Source: Streptomyces sp. NBC_01314 (GTDB taxonomy: Bacteria; Actinomycetota; Actinomycetes; Streptomycetales; Streptomycetaceae). From it: a stretch of 64,000 nucleotides of DNA. The notes under the pieces were generated by a model. It ran no database searches. It worked only from the letters and a program-made list of their open reading frames with translations, and was not told the DNA's origin. Position 1 is the stretch's first letter. Each line of letters starts with the position of its first letter. A program made the position numbers and the translations under genes. The stretch covers positions 1,116,001 to 1,180,000 of the forward strand of contig NZ_CP108394.1 in the NCBI RefSeq assembly GCF_041435215.1, given 5' to 3'. Shown here piece after piece: positions 1 through 8,040 of the stretch.

Positions 1-1004
1 TCCTGCGGCGAGGTGGCCGCCAGCTGTTCACGCATCCGCTGGGCGAGGACCTGTCGGGCGGTGCCGCCGGGCGGGATCGCGGGCAGCTCGTCCCCCTCGC
101 CCCTCACCAGGTCACGGCCCTGGGCCGCCGAGTAGAACGCGCGCGAGTCGTAGAAGGTCTCCAGGACCTCCTCCTCCGTGACGAAGTCCGCCACGTGCGG
201 GCTGGGCGCGCCCTGGATGTTGATCATGCGGTTCCAGTTCGGCTGGTCCGCCATCACGTCGTACTGCGAGTTGGCGTCGGCGAGCCACGGCAGCATCTGC
301 GGGTGGGTGGCGATCACGTGGAAGGACTCGATGAACGCGTCCTGCGCGATCTTCCAGTTGCAGGGCAGCACCTTGGCGATGTGCAGCGACTTGTACCGGT
401 TCTCCAGCGGCCAGATGTAGTACTCGTCGAAAGTGCCGCGGTAGCTGTCGAAGGGCTCCGCGTACGGGTCCATGTTGAGGAAGACGAAGCCGCGCCAGGT
501 GGCCACGCGGGCCTCGGGGAGTGCGAACTTCTCCGGGCTGACGTGCGGGAAGTCCCAGGCGCACGGCGGGGTCCGCATGGTGCCGTCGAGGTTCCAGGCG
601 AAGCCGTGGAACGGGCAGCGGAACTCACTCACATTGCCGCCGGTGGTACGCAGTTTGCGGCCGCGGTGCAGGCACACGTTGACGAAGGCCCGGATCTCGT
701 CGGGGGCCGTGCGCACGACGATGAGCGAGTCCTCGCCGATCTCGTAGACCTCGTGGTCGCCGACCTCGGGGATCTCGCTCTCCAGACAGGCGAACTGCCA
801 GACGCGCCGCCACACCTGCTCCATCTCGCGTTCGGCCCATGCGCGGGAGGTGAAGCGGCCGGCGTCGATGTCCTCGCTGCCGAGGTAGTCGTTCCTCTCG
901 TACCTCAGGGCGGCGGGAACGGGCCGGCTGTCCTGGTCGAGGTAGTCCTGGACGCTGGGCCCGGGGCACCGCGCGGTGCCCGACTCCGACGTTTCGTCCA
1001 TCAT
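1..1004 (-). CDS. Rieske ring-hydroxylating oxygenase alpha subunit (3'-truncated by window edge)
   Basis: This is the large subunit of a Rieske non-heme iron oxygenase, which uses electrons from a reductase to hydroxylate or demethylate an organic substrate in the cytoplasm. Reading from ATG at 1004, a [2Fe-2S] site is visible as CLHRGRKL followed by CPFHGFAW. The mononuclear iron motif is visible as DAFIESFHVIATHP. About 334 residues are present and the frame stays open to base 1. GGAGGAGA lies just before two adjacent ATGs (1004 and 1001), so either could be the start. It is transcribed divergently from the ABC importer at 1450. The VanB-like reductase at 13089 is a plausible electron donor. 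The substrate cannot be read from the sequence. Confidence 0.9.
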   Translation of the reverse strand, partial: MMDETSESGTARCPGPSVQDYLDQDSRPVPAALRYERNDYLGSEDIDAGRFTSRAWAEREMEQVWRRVWQFACLESEIPEVGDHEVYEIGEDSLIVVRTAPDEIRAFVNVCLHRGRKLRTTGGNVSEFRCPFHGFAWNLDGTMRTPPCAWDFPHVSPEKFALPEARVATWRGFVFLNMDPYAEPFDSYRGTFDEYYIWPLENRYKSLHIAKVLPCNWKIAQDAFIESFHVIATHPQMLPWLADANSQYDVMADQPNWNRMINIQGAPSPHVADFVTEEEVLETFYDSRAFYSAAQGRDLVRGEGDELPAIPPGGTARQVLAQRMREQLAATSPQ

Positions 1005-1449
1005 CTCTCCTCCGGCAGAAACTTTAGAATGAGTGTAGTTATCTGTCGCACTCCGGAGCAACACTCACGACGGCGGGCGGAGCCACATCACCCGAGGTCA
1101 TCCCGGACACCCGCGCCGGGCCTGGAATTTTTTGCGACAGGCCCCTCCCCAAGCCCGCTGCGACATGTCACACTCCGACGCACTTGAGACTGTAGTGCCT
1201 CATAAGTTTCTCGTCCGGGCGACGTCTGTGGACGTCTGTCCGTCCCGGACACAGCGCCGCGGGGTCGCCCCGCCGGCCCGCGCCGTACCCCACTCCGGCG
1301 ACCGACACAGCCCGCTTCCCTCAGCACCCCACGCGTGCCGCCCCGTCCGGGGCCGCCACCAGATCCGCCTGAACGCAGCCGACGACCGCCGACGCGGGAG
1401 CGACGCGGGCCACGGCAGCACAGGCGCCACACCACGGGAGTACTCGACG
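1005..1449. other. Divergent intergenic region between oxygenase and importer
   Basis: This 445-bp non-coding stretch should hold the promoters of both divergent units. Visible elements are an inverted pair GAGTGT (1031-1036) / ACACTC (1061-1066) flanking the palindrome CTCCGGAG (1051-1058), close to the oxygenase start, and a direct repeat of GACGTCTGT near 1217-1239. No convincing -35/-10 pair was found. An open frame runs through it from 1132 into the importer gene, but its residues lack protein character and precede a clear lipoprotein start at 1450. Confidence 0.4.
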
Positions 1450-2592
1450 ATGAGTTCCACACCCGGTCGCGCGGTCCGCCGCGCCCTCACCGCGATCGTG
1501 CCCGTCACCGCCCTGCTCACGCTGGCGGCGTGCGGTTCCGACACGACGCCGGCCGCCGGCACATCCCAGGCGGCGGCACCGGGTTCGCCCGGTCTGACGG
1601 CGGCCCGCGCGGCCCTGAAGACATTCTCCGAACGCCCTGCCTCGATCCCCGTCACCCAGCCCGTCGGCAAGAAGATCCCCAAGGGCAAGGAGATCGACTT
1701 CATCCTGTGCGGCGTCCAGTCCTGCAAGGACCTCGCCGACTTCTTCACCGAGGCCGCCGACGAACTCGGCTGGAAGGTGAAGCAGATCGCCACCCAGGGA
1801 ACCCCGGAGTCCGTCCAGGCCGCCTACGAGCAGGCCCTGCGCGACAAGCCCGACGCCGTCATCGCCTCCGGATTCCCGCGCGCCGTCTACGCCAAGCAAC
1901 TGGCGCGGCTCAAGGCGGCCGACATCCCCGTCATCCAGTCGAACGCCGACGACGTGGTGGGCGACGGCATCTCCCTGCTGAAGAACGGGCCGAAGGAGGT
2001 CGGTGTCCAGGGCGAGATGCTCGCCTCGTGGGTGGTGTCGGACAGTGGCGCCGAGGCGAACACCGTGTACTTCGATCTGCCGGCCTACACGATCCTCAAG
2101 CCCGTCAAGGACTCCTTCGCGGCCAAGTACGAGGAATGGTGCGACGGTTGTGCGCTGGACAACGTCGACGTGCCGATCACCGCGGTCGGCAAGGACATGC
2201 CCGACCGGGTGGTGTCGTACCTCCGCTCGCACCCGAAGGTGACCCACGTCGTCTTCTCCCTGGGCCTGCTCAACGTGGGCGTCCCGGCCGCGCTGAAGAC
2301 GGCGGGGCTCACCGGCAAGCACCTCGTGGTCAACGTCGGTGACGCGCAGAACTACCAGTACATCCAGAGCGGCCTCAGCGACGGCGCGATGGCGCTGAAC
2401 TCCCACGAGACGGCCTGGCTCCAGGCCGACGCGCTGGCCCGGCACTTCACCGGCCGGTCCATGGACGTGGACCAGCAGGCGGAGCTGCCGAACATGCTGG
2501 TCACCAAGGACAATCTGCCCTCCGCCGACGGCGACTTCCCGATCGTCGAGGGCTACCAGGCGCAGTTCAAGGCGCTGTGGGGGCTGAGTTGA
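1450..2592 (+). CDS. ABC transporter substrate-binding lipoprotein (periplasmic-binding type 1, RbsB-like)
   Basis: This is the extracytoplasmic binding protein of an RbsBAC-type importer, 380 aa. The start at 1450 gives a basic N-terminus, a hydrophobic stretch and the lipobox LTLAAC with Cys28 as the lipidated residue. The body has the alternating alpha/beta pattern of the Peripla_BP_4 family. Several cysteines (CGVQSC near residue 80, CDGC near residue 236) are unusual for a sugar-binding protein and suggest disulfides. The end overlaps the start of the ATPase gene, so the two are translationally coupled. The ligand is unknown: the enzymes nearby are acyl-CoA and oxygenase types, so it may not be a simple sugar. 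Confidence 0.88.
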   Translation: MSSTPGRAVRRALTAIVPVTALLTLAACGSDTTPAAGTSQAAAPGSPGLTAARAALKTFSERPASIPVTQPVGKKIPKGKEIDFILCGVQSCKDLADFFTEAADELGWKVKQIATQGTPESVQAAYEQALRDKPDAVIASGFPRAVYAKQLARLKAADIPVIQSNADDVVGDGISLLKNGPKEVGVQGEMLASWVVSDSGAEANTVYFDLPAYTILKPVKDSFAAKYEEWCDGCALDNVDVPITAVGKDMPDRVVSYLRSHPKVTHVVFSLGLLNVGVPAALKTAGLTGKHLVVNVGDAQNYQYIQSGLSDGAMALNSHETAWLQADALARHFTGRSMDVDQQAELPNMLVTKDNLPSADGDFPIVEGYQAQFKALWGLS

Positions 2593-4109
2593 TCCGGCCG
2601 GTGCTGCGGCTGGCCCACCTGTCGAAGAGATTCGGCGGAACCCAGGCACTCGATGACGTCGACCTGGAGGTCGCGCAGGGTGAGATCCACGCCCTGATCG
2701 GCCCCAACGGCTCCGGCAAGTCCACCCTCATCAAGATCCTCGCCGGATACCACCACGCGGAGCCGGGAGCCGTCGCCGAACTCGACGGCGAGCCGTTCGA
2801 CCTCGGCCAGGTCACCGCCTCCCGGCACGACCGGCTCCGCTTCGTCCACCAGGAACTGGGACTGGTCGGCGAGTTGAGCGCCATCGACAACCTCGCGCTC
2901 AGCAGCGGCTTCGCCCGCACCGCCCTCGGCAACATCCGCTGGCCGGAGATGGAGCGCCGGACGACCGCACTGGTCGAACGGTTCGGTCTCGGCCTCGACG
3001 TGCGCCGCCCCCTGACGACCGCGACCCCCGTCCAGCGCGCGGTGGTGGCCATCGCCGCCGCGCTGCAGGGCTGGGAGGGCCGCCGCGGTGTCCTGGTCCT
3101 CGACGAACCCACCGCCGTGCTGCCGCCCGGTGAGGTGGCCCGGCTCTTCGACATCGTGCGGGAGGTCCGCGACGCCGGCGCCGGCGTGCTGTACGTCTCG
3201 CACCGCATGGACGAGATCTTCGCGCTCGCCGACCGGGTCACCGTGATCCGCGGCGGGCGCCGGATCGCCACGCGCCGGGTCGCCGAACTCACCCCGCGCT
3301 CACTGGCGGAGCTGATGGCGGGCGAGGAGACGGAGACCGACCACCGCCCGGCTCCCCGTTCCGCCACCGGCGGGGCCACCGGGGCCGTACTGGAGGTCCG
3401 CGACCTGTGGGCCGGTCCCCTGCGGGGAATCGGCTTCGACCTGGCCCGGGGTGAGCGGCTGGGCATCACGGGACTGGTCGGCTCCGGCCACGAGATCGTG
3501 CCGTACGCGGTGTGCGGCGCCCACTCCGGGCAGGTGAGCGGCAGGCTGCGGGTACCGGAGCGCTCCGAACGCTGGACCGACGCGCGCCACGCCGACGGAC
3601 TCGGCCTTCCCCTGGTCCCCGCGGACCGGGCGGGTGAGGGAGTGATCGGCGACTTCTCGGTCGGCGAGAACCTCACCCTCCCCCTCCTGCACCGGCTCCG
3701 GGCCCGGGGCGGACGGCTGCACCGGCGCCGTGAGTCCGCCCTCGCCGAGGACTGGATCGAGCGGGTCGGGGTGCGCACGGCGGGCCGCGGGGCCCGCATC
3801 ACGACGTTGAGCGGCGGCAACCAGCAGAAGGTCGTCATGGCCCGCTGCCTGGCACAGCGCCCGCCGGTGCTGGCGCTGTGCGAACCCACGGCGGGCGTCG
3901 ACATCGCCACCCGGCTGCAGCTGTACGACCTGATAGAGCGTCGGACGGAGGAGGGCATGGGCGTCATCGTCTCCTCGTCCGACACACAGGACCTACTCGC
4001 CCTGTGCACCCGCGTCCTGGTGGTACGGGACGGCCGGATCGCACGGGAACTCAGCGGCCGCGACATCACCGAGGCCGCGCTCGTGCACGCCATGGAAGGG
4101 ACCGAGTGA
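2577..4109 (+). CDS. ABC transporter ATP-binding protein with two NBDs (RbsA/MglA type)
   Basis: This cytoplasmic ATPase energises the importer; it is 510 aa with two fused nucleotide-binding domains, as usual for carbohydrate-type CUT2 systems. NBD1 has an intact Walker A (GPNGSGKST) and Walker B (VLVLDEPTAVL) but a degenerate signature. NBD2 has a degenerate P-loop (GLVGSGHE), as is normal in this family, and a good signature (LSGGNQQKV). In NBD2 the Walker B aspartate is replaced by cysteine (LALCEPTAGVD, Cys435), which is unusual. The start is either GTG 2577 or TTG 2589; the latter forms a TTGA stop/start overlap with the binding-protein gene. The permease starts 1 bp after the stop. Confidence 0.9.
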   Translation: MGAELIRPVLRLAHLSKRFGGTQALDDVDLEVAQGEIHALIGPNGSGKSTLIKILAGYHHAEPGAVAELDGEPFDLGQVTASRHDRLRFVHQELGLVGELSAIDNLALSSGFARTALGNIRWPEMERRTTALVERFGLGLDVRRPLTTATPVQRAVVAIAAALQGWEGRRGVLVLDEPTAVLPPGEVARLFDIVREVRDAGAGVLYVSHRMDEIFALADRVTVIRGGRRIATRRVAELTPRSLAELMAGEETETDHRPAPRSATGGATGAVLEVRDLWAGPLRGIGFDLARGERLGITGLVGSGHEIVPYAVCGAHSGQVSGRLRVPERSERWTDARHADGLGLPLVPADRAGEGVIGDFSVGENLTLPLLHRLRARGGRLHRRRESALAEDWIERVGVRTAGRGARITTLSGGNQQKVVMARCLAQRPPVLALCEPTAGVDIATRLQLYDLIERRTEEGMGVIVSSSDTQDLLALCTRVLVVRDGRIARELSGRDITEAALVHAMEGTE

Positions 4110-4110
4110 C

Positions 4111-5235
4111 ATGACATCCACCCCGACCCGGCCGGCGGTGCCCGTCCAGGCCGCACGGGTCCGGCGGACGGCGTCCGACCTGTCGTCCCTGTCGTCGTTC
4201 CTGTCGTTCCGGAACATCGGCGCCGTGTACGTGTGGCTGGTCATCGCCGTGCTCTTCTCCGTCTGGGCACCGGAGACGTTCCCGACCGTCACCACGGTCA
4301 AGCAGGTACTCAACGGCAACGCCGTGGCCGGGTTGGTGGCACTCAGCGTCGTCATGCCGCTGGCCGCCCGGGTCTTCGACCTCTCCGTCGCCTACACCAT
4401 GTCGCTGACCAGCGTGCTGACCGCCTACTTCCTGGTCTCCACCGGGCTCGGCCCCGCCGCCGCGATCGCCCTGGCGATGACCGCCGCGCTCCTGGTCGGG
4501 GTCGTCAACGGAATCGTGGTGGTGGTGCTGCGCGTCGACTCGTTCATCGCCACCCTGGCGACCGGTGCGCTGATCCAGTCGCTGATCACCATGGTCACCA
4601 ACGACAGCTCCATCACCGGTGTGCGTCTGCTGGCCGAGCCGTTCGCGAGCATCGCCCAGCTGGACGCGGGTGGGATCACGCTGCCGGTGCTCTACCTGCT
4701 GCTCGCCGCGACGGCCATCTGGTTCCTGCTGGAACACACCGCCACGGGGCGCCGGCTGTACGCGACCGGCTTCAACGCCGACGCGGCACGGCTGCAAGGG
4801 GTGCGCACCGACCGGCTGCGCTTCCTTACCCTGGTGTCCTCGGCGCTGCTCTCCGGTTTCGCGGGAATCGTCTTCGCGTCCTCGGTCGGATCGGGATCGC
4901 CGACCGCGGGCACCCCGTATCTGCTGTCGGCCTACGCCGCGGCCTTCGTCGGGGCGACCCAGCTGCGCGCCGGCCGCTTCAACGCCTGGGGCACGGTCCT
5001 CGCGGTCCTGCTGCTCGGCACCGGCATCACCGGCCTCGGGCTCGCCACCAGCGCCCAGTGGGCCGCGAGCCTGTTCACGGGCTCGGTGCTCATCGTCGCG
5101 CTGGTCCTGACGGGTGGCCGGATCGCCCTGCCCGCTGTCCTGCGCCGCCGGCGGGGGAACCCCTCGGATACCGGCCCCGAGGCTCCCCCGGAGGGCACGG
5201 CCGCGCCTGCTCCCAGCAAGGAGAACAACGAATGA
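4111..5235 (+). CDS. ABC transporter permease (RbsC/BPD_transp_2 family)
   Basis: This is the integral membrane channel of the same importer, 374 aa. It has the many hydrophobic helices of CUT2 permeases and the typical segments LRVDSFIATLATGALIQSL and ATGFNADAARLQGV, which matches the family's NxxAA..GI region. The C-terminus is a charged, proline-rich cytoplasmic tail. ATG at 4111 follows the ATPase stop directly, and the stop overlaps the dehydrogenase start (ATGA at 5232). The four genes from 1450 to 6275 therefore form a tight operon. Confidence 0.9.
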   Translation: MTSTPTRPAVPVQAARVRRTASDLSSLSSFLSFRNIGAVYVWLVIAVLFSVWAPETFPTVTTVKQVLNGNAVAGLVALSVVMPLAARVFDLSVAYTMSLTSVLTAYFLVSTGLGPAAAIALAMTAALLVGVVNGIVVVVLRVDSFIATLATGALIQSLITMVTNDSSITGVRLLAEPFASIAQLDAGGITLPVLYLLLAATAIWFLLEHTATGRRLYATGFNADAARLQGVRTDRLRFLTLVSSALLSGFAGIVFASSVGSGSPTAGTPYLLSAYAAAFVGATQLRAGRFNAWGTVLAVLLLGTGITGLGLATSAQWAASLFTGSVLIVALVLTGGRIALPAVLRRRRGNPSDTGPEAPPEGTAAPAPSKENNE

Positions 5236-6275
5236 AGGCTGTGCAGTACCGGAAGGTGGGGCAAGCCCCCGAGGTCGTCGACGTTCCCGTGCCGGAACCC
5301 GGCCCGGGCCAGGTGTTGTTGAAGGTGACGGCGGCGGGGCTGTGCCACTCCGACCTGGCGGTCATGGGCTGGCCCGAGGAACAGTTCCCGTACCCGCTGC
5401 CCATGACGCTCGGCCACGAGGGGGTCGGCACCGTCGCGGCGGTGGGCAGCGGGGTCAAGGGGCCCGCGGAGGGCGACGCGGTGGCGGTGTACGGCCCGTG
5501 GGGCTGCGGTCGCTGCCACAAGTGCGCCGTGGGCAAGGAGAACTGCTGTCCGCACGCGGCCGGGCTCGGCATTCTGCCACCCGGGCTCGGCTCGCCCGGC
5601 GCCCTGGCCGAGTACATGCTGGTGCGATCGCCCCGCCATCTGGTTCCACTGGACGGACTCGACCCGGTGCAGGCCGCACCGCTCACCGACGCCGGGCTGA
5701 CGCCCTATCACGCGATCGTGAAGTCGCTGCCCAAGCTGGTACCGGGCAGCACCGCGGTCGTGATCGGCGTCGGTGGACTCGGCCATCTCGCCGTGCAGTT
5801 GCTGCGCGCGCTGACGCCGGCCCGGGTGGTCGCCCTCGACCTGAGCAAGGAGAAGCTGGAGCTGGCGAGGACCGTCGGCGCCCATGAGGTGCTGCTCTCC
5901 GACGACGCGGCGGCCGGACGGATCCGGGAGCTCACCGGGGGGACGGGGGCGGAGGTGGTCCTGGACTTCGTAGGGGCCACGGCGACCTTGGCGGTCGCCG
6001 CCGCGACCGTGGCGATCGAGGGCGATGTGACGATCGTCGGACTCGGCGGGGGCACACTGGCGGTCGGCTTCGGCGGCGGGCTGCCGTTCGAGGTGTCCGC
6101 CTCGTTCCCCTACTGGGGCAGCCGCGCGGAGCTGATGGAGGTCGTCGAGCTGGCGCGGCAGGGGCTCGTCTCCTCGCACGTCGAGACCTTCTCCCTCGAG
6201 GAGGCACCGATGGCCTACGAGCGCCTGCATGCCGGGGACATCAACGGCCGGGCGGTGGTGCTGCCGCAGGGCTGA
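5232..6275 (+). CDS. Zinc-dependent medium-chain alcohol dehydrogenase
   Basis: This 347-aa NAD(P)-dependent dehydrogenase oxidises an alcohol to an aldehyde or ketone. Catalytic zinc ligands are visible (Cys38 in GLCHSD, His62 in LGHEG). The structural zinc cluster GCGRCHKCAVGKENCC follows, and then the Rossmann motif GVGGLGH. The start ATG at 5232 overlaps the permease stop. Being last in the importer operon, it probably acts early on the imported compound. It resembles the propanol-preferring/AdhP type, but the substrate is not deducible. Confidence 0.9.
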   Translation: MKAVQYRKVGQAPEVVDVPVPEPGPGQVLLKVTAAGLCHSDLAVMGWPEEQFPYPLPMTLGHEGVGTVAAVGSGVKGPAEGDAVAVYGPWGCGRCHKCAVGKENCCPHAAGLGILPPGLGSPGALAEYMLVRSPRHLVPLDGLDPVQAAPLTDAGLTPYHAIVKSLPKLVPGSTAVVIGVGGLGHLAVQLLRALTPARVVALDLSKEKLELARTVGAHEVLLSDDAAAGRIRELTGGTGAEVVLDFVGATATLAVAAATVAIEGDVTIVGLGGGTLAVGFGGGLPFEVSASFPYWGSRAELMEVVELARQGLVSSHVETFSLEEAPMAYERLHAGDINGRAVVLPQG

Positions 6276-6299
6276 GCGAGAGGGCTGGGCCCGGCAGGG

Positions 6300-6420
6300 T
6301 TTTCGCCCCCGCCGCCCCTGCCCGTCCCCTCCCTCGGGGCTCCGCCCCGGACCCCGTTCGCGCACCCCGCGCCCCTTTCAAGGGGCGCGGGGAACTGCGC
6401 GAGAAGCCCCACCGGACCCA
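6300..6420. repeat. Interspersed GC-rich repeat, copy R1
   Basis: The first half of this non-coding stretch (from TTTCGCCCCCGCCGCCCCT) matches copy R2 at 40428-40527 almost base for base over about 55 bp. The second half, with GCGCCCCT..AGGGGCGCGGGG, resembles copy R3 at 43154-43252. Sequences of this kind are widespread between Streptomyces genes. Here the repeat separates two convergent genes and supplies a hairpin. Confidence 0.75.
6367..6390. terminator. Hairpin between convergent genes (inside R1)
   Basis: CCGCGCCCCTT and AAGGGGCGCGG form perfect 11-bp arms separated by two bases (in practice a slightly larger loop). The hairpin lies between the convergent dehydrogenase (stop 6275) and ThuA-like gene (stop 6461), so it can serve both as a U-tail-less actinobacterial terminator. 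Confidence 0.6.
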
Positions 6421-6460
6421 CGGCCCGACCCGTCCCGCTCAGCCGCCCGCCCCCTCGCGC

Positions 6461-7228
6461 TCAGCCACCCACCGCCCGCGCCACACAGCGCCCCAACACC
6501 GTGAGGAACTCCGGCGTCCCCCACGGCCCCCGATCCTCGCGCCCCGTGTCCGCCACGCCGAGATCCTGCATGTCGTAACGGCCCCGGCAGTGGCCGAGGG
6601 TGAAGTAGCAGACCTCGCCGAGGCCGTGCCTCTTGAGGTACAGCACCGGCCGGGGCACGTCGTCGAGCGCCACCGTGTCGCCCTCGGCGAAGCCGCGGCA
6701 GGGGCCCGTGTAGTCGGCGTGCAGCAGCACCTCCAACTCCCCGTGCAACTCGCACACATACAGCTCGTCGGTGACCGTGAACGGTTCGATCCCGGCGACC
6801 AGCGGATGGCCGGGCCGGGTCACCCGCACCTCGTACGGTTCGATCGGCGGGTGGGCCAGGAACTGGCTGCCGAGCACCACGGCCACCTCGCCGAGGAGCC
6901 GCGGAGTGGTGAACACCCGCGGTCCGCCGGAAGCCGGTGGTTCGATGACGGAGTTGGTGCCGTGCAGGGCCAGCCAGCGCCCGCCCCGCTCGACGAACCG
7001 TGCCAGCGCGGCCCGCTCGGCCGGGCCGGGCCGGACGTCGCAGGTGTAGGTGACCAGCAGGTCCGCCCCGTCCAGCGCGGCGGTACAGGCGTAGTCCTGG
7101 AAGACCGTCGTACGCACCCGCGGATGCGCGCCGAGCAGTTCCAGCAGCCGCAGTCGCGCGTGGTCGAAGTCGTGCCACCTGCCGCCGCAGACCAGTACGG
7201 CGTCCAGCCGGCCGGCCGGGCCCGTCAC
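6461..7228 (-). CDS. ThuA-like domain protein
   Basis: This 255-aa protein has the class I amidotransferase-like fold of the ThuA family (named after trehalose utilisation). Visible features are an N-terminal LDAVLVCGG strand, LALHGTNS in the middle, and HPLVAGIEPFTVTDELY followed by a C-terminal YFTLGHCRGRYDMQD. These match the family's usual HPI..G...F...DELY and LGH patterns. Family members are often found with sugar or polyol catabolic genes, but the reaction is not established. GTG at 7228 follows the upstream SDR stop (7232) by 3 bp, so it is the last gene of an acyl-CoA dehydrogenase-SDR-ThuA operon. Confidence 0.8.
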   Translation of the reverse strand: MTGPAGRLDAVLVCGGRWHDFDHARLRLLELLGAHPRVRTTVFQDYACTAALDGADLLVTYTCDVRPGPAERAALARFVERGGRWLALHGTNSVIEPPASGGPRVFTTPRLLGEVAVVLGSQFLAHPPIEPYEVRVTRPGHPLVAGIEPFTVTDELYVCELHGELEVLLHADYTGPCRGFAEGDTVALDDVPRPVLYLKRHGLGEVCYFTLGHCRGRYDMQDLGVADTGREDRGPWGTPEFLTVLGRCVARAVGG

Positions 7229-7231
7229 GGC

Positions 7232-7996
7232 TCAGTACTGGACGCGGGTCAGCAGCCCGCCGTCCACCACGAGGTTGACCCCGACGCAGAAGGAACCGGT
7301 CCGGCCGAGCAGGAACGCCACGGCGGCCGCCACGTCCTCCGCGGTGCCGTAGCGGCCGATCGGCAGCTTGGCGAGGACCTCCTCGTACACCTCGGGACGG
7401 CTGGTGCGGATGGTCTCCCAGGCTCCGCCGGGGAAGTCGATCGGGCCGGGCGAGACGGTGTTGACGCGGATGCCCTTCGGTGCGAGGGCGTGTGCGAGGG
7501 CCGAGGCGTGCTGGACGACGGCGGCCTTCAGGGCGGAGTAGGAGTTGGCGCCGGCGGGCCGGGCGGTGTCGGAGGCGTTGGTGGTACCGATGGCGACCAC
7601 GGCGGCCCGGTCGGAGGCCTCCAGGTACGGCAGGGCCGCCTCGACGAGTCCCGCGAACGGGATCAGGTCGCCGCGCAGGCTGGCCTCCCAGGACTCGGGG
7701 CCCTTGATGTTGCCCGCCGAGACGTTGGACACCAGCAGGTCCAGGCCGTCGAGTGCGCCGGCCGCCCGCTCCACGAAGCCCGCGAGCGCGTCCGGGTCGG
7801 TGACGTCGACCGGTTCGGCGAACACCGTCGCGCCCTCGGCGCGCAGTTCGGCGGCGGCCTTGGCGAGCTCCTCCTCGCCCCGGGCGCACAGCGCCAGCGC
7901 GCAGCCCTCGGCCGCCAGGGTTCCGGCGATCGCCCGGCCGATGCCCCGGCTCGCGCCGGTCACCAGTGCCTTCGCGCCTGTCAGTCCCAGATCCAT
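7232..7996 (-). CDS. SDR family oxidoreductase
   Basis: This is a 254-aa short-chain dehydrogenase/reductase. It has the cofactor motif TGASRGIGRA near the N-terminus, the NVSAG variant of NNAG, and the active-site pair YSALK (YxxxK) after a TTNAS segment in place of the usual serine region. A C-terminal substrate loop, SPGPIDFPGG, is also present. The start ATG at 7996 gives MDLGLTGAKALVTG. It lies between the acyl-CoA dehydrogenase and the ThuA-like gene on the same strand. It probably oxidises a hydroxy intermediate or reduces a keto one; the substrate is unknown. Confidence 0.9.
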   Translation of the reverse strand: MDLGLTGAKALVTGASRGIGRAIAGTLAAEGCALALCARGEEELAKAAAELRAEGATVFAEPVDVTDPDALAGFVERAAGALDGLDLLVSNVSAGNIKGPESWEASLRGDLIPFAGLVEAALPYLEASDRAAVVAIGTTNASDTARPAGANSYSALKAAVVQHASALAHALAPKGIRVNTVSPGPIDFPGGAWETIRTSRPEVYEEVLAKLPIGRYGTAEDVAAAVAFLLGRTGSFCVGVNLVVDGGLLTRVQY

Positions 7997-8040
7997 CGGT
8001 GTCACTCCTTCGTGATTGTCAGTTGCGGGTGGGGCGTCCG

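Noticed and set aside
4233..5231. An upstream extension of the alcohol dehydrogenase frame through the permease gene.
   Set aside because: The permease frame is the real one (membrane helices, conserved motifs). The dehydrogenase starts at 5232 with a stop/start overlap.
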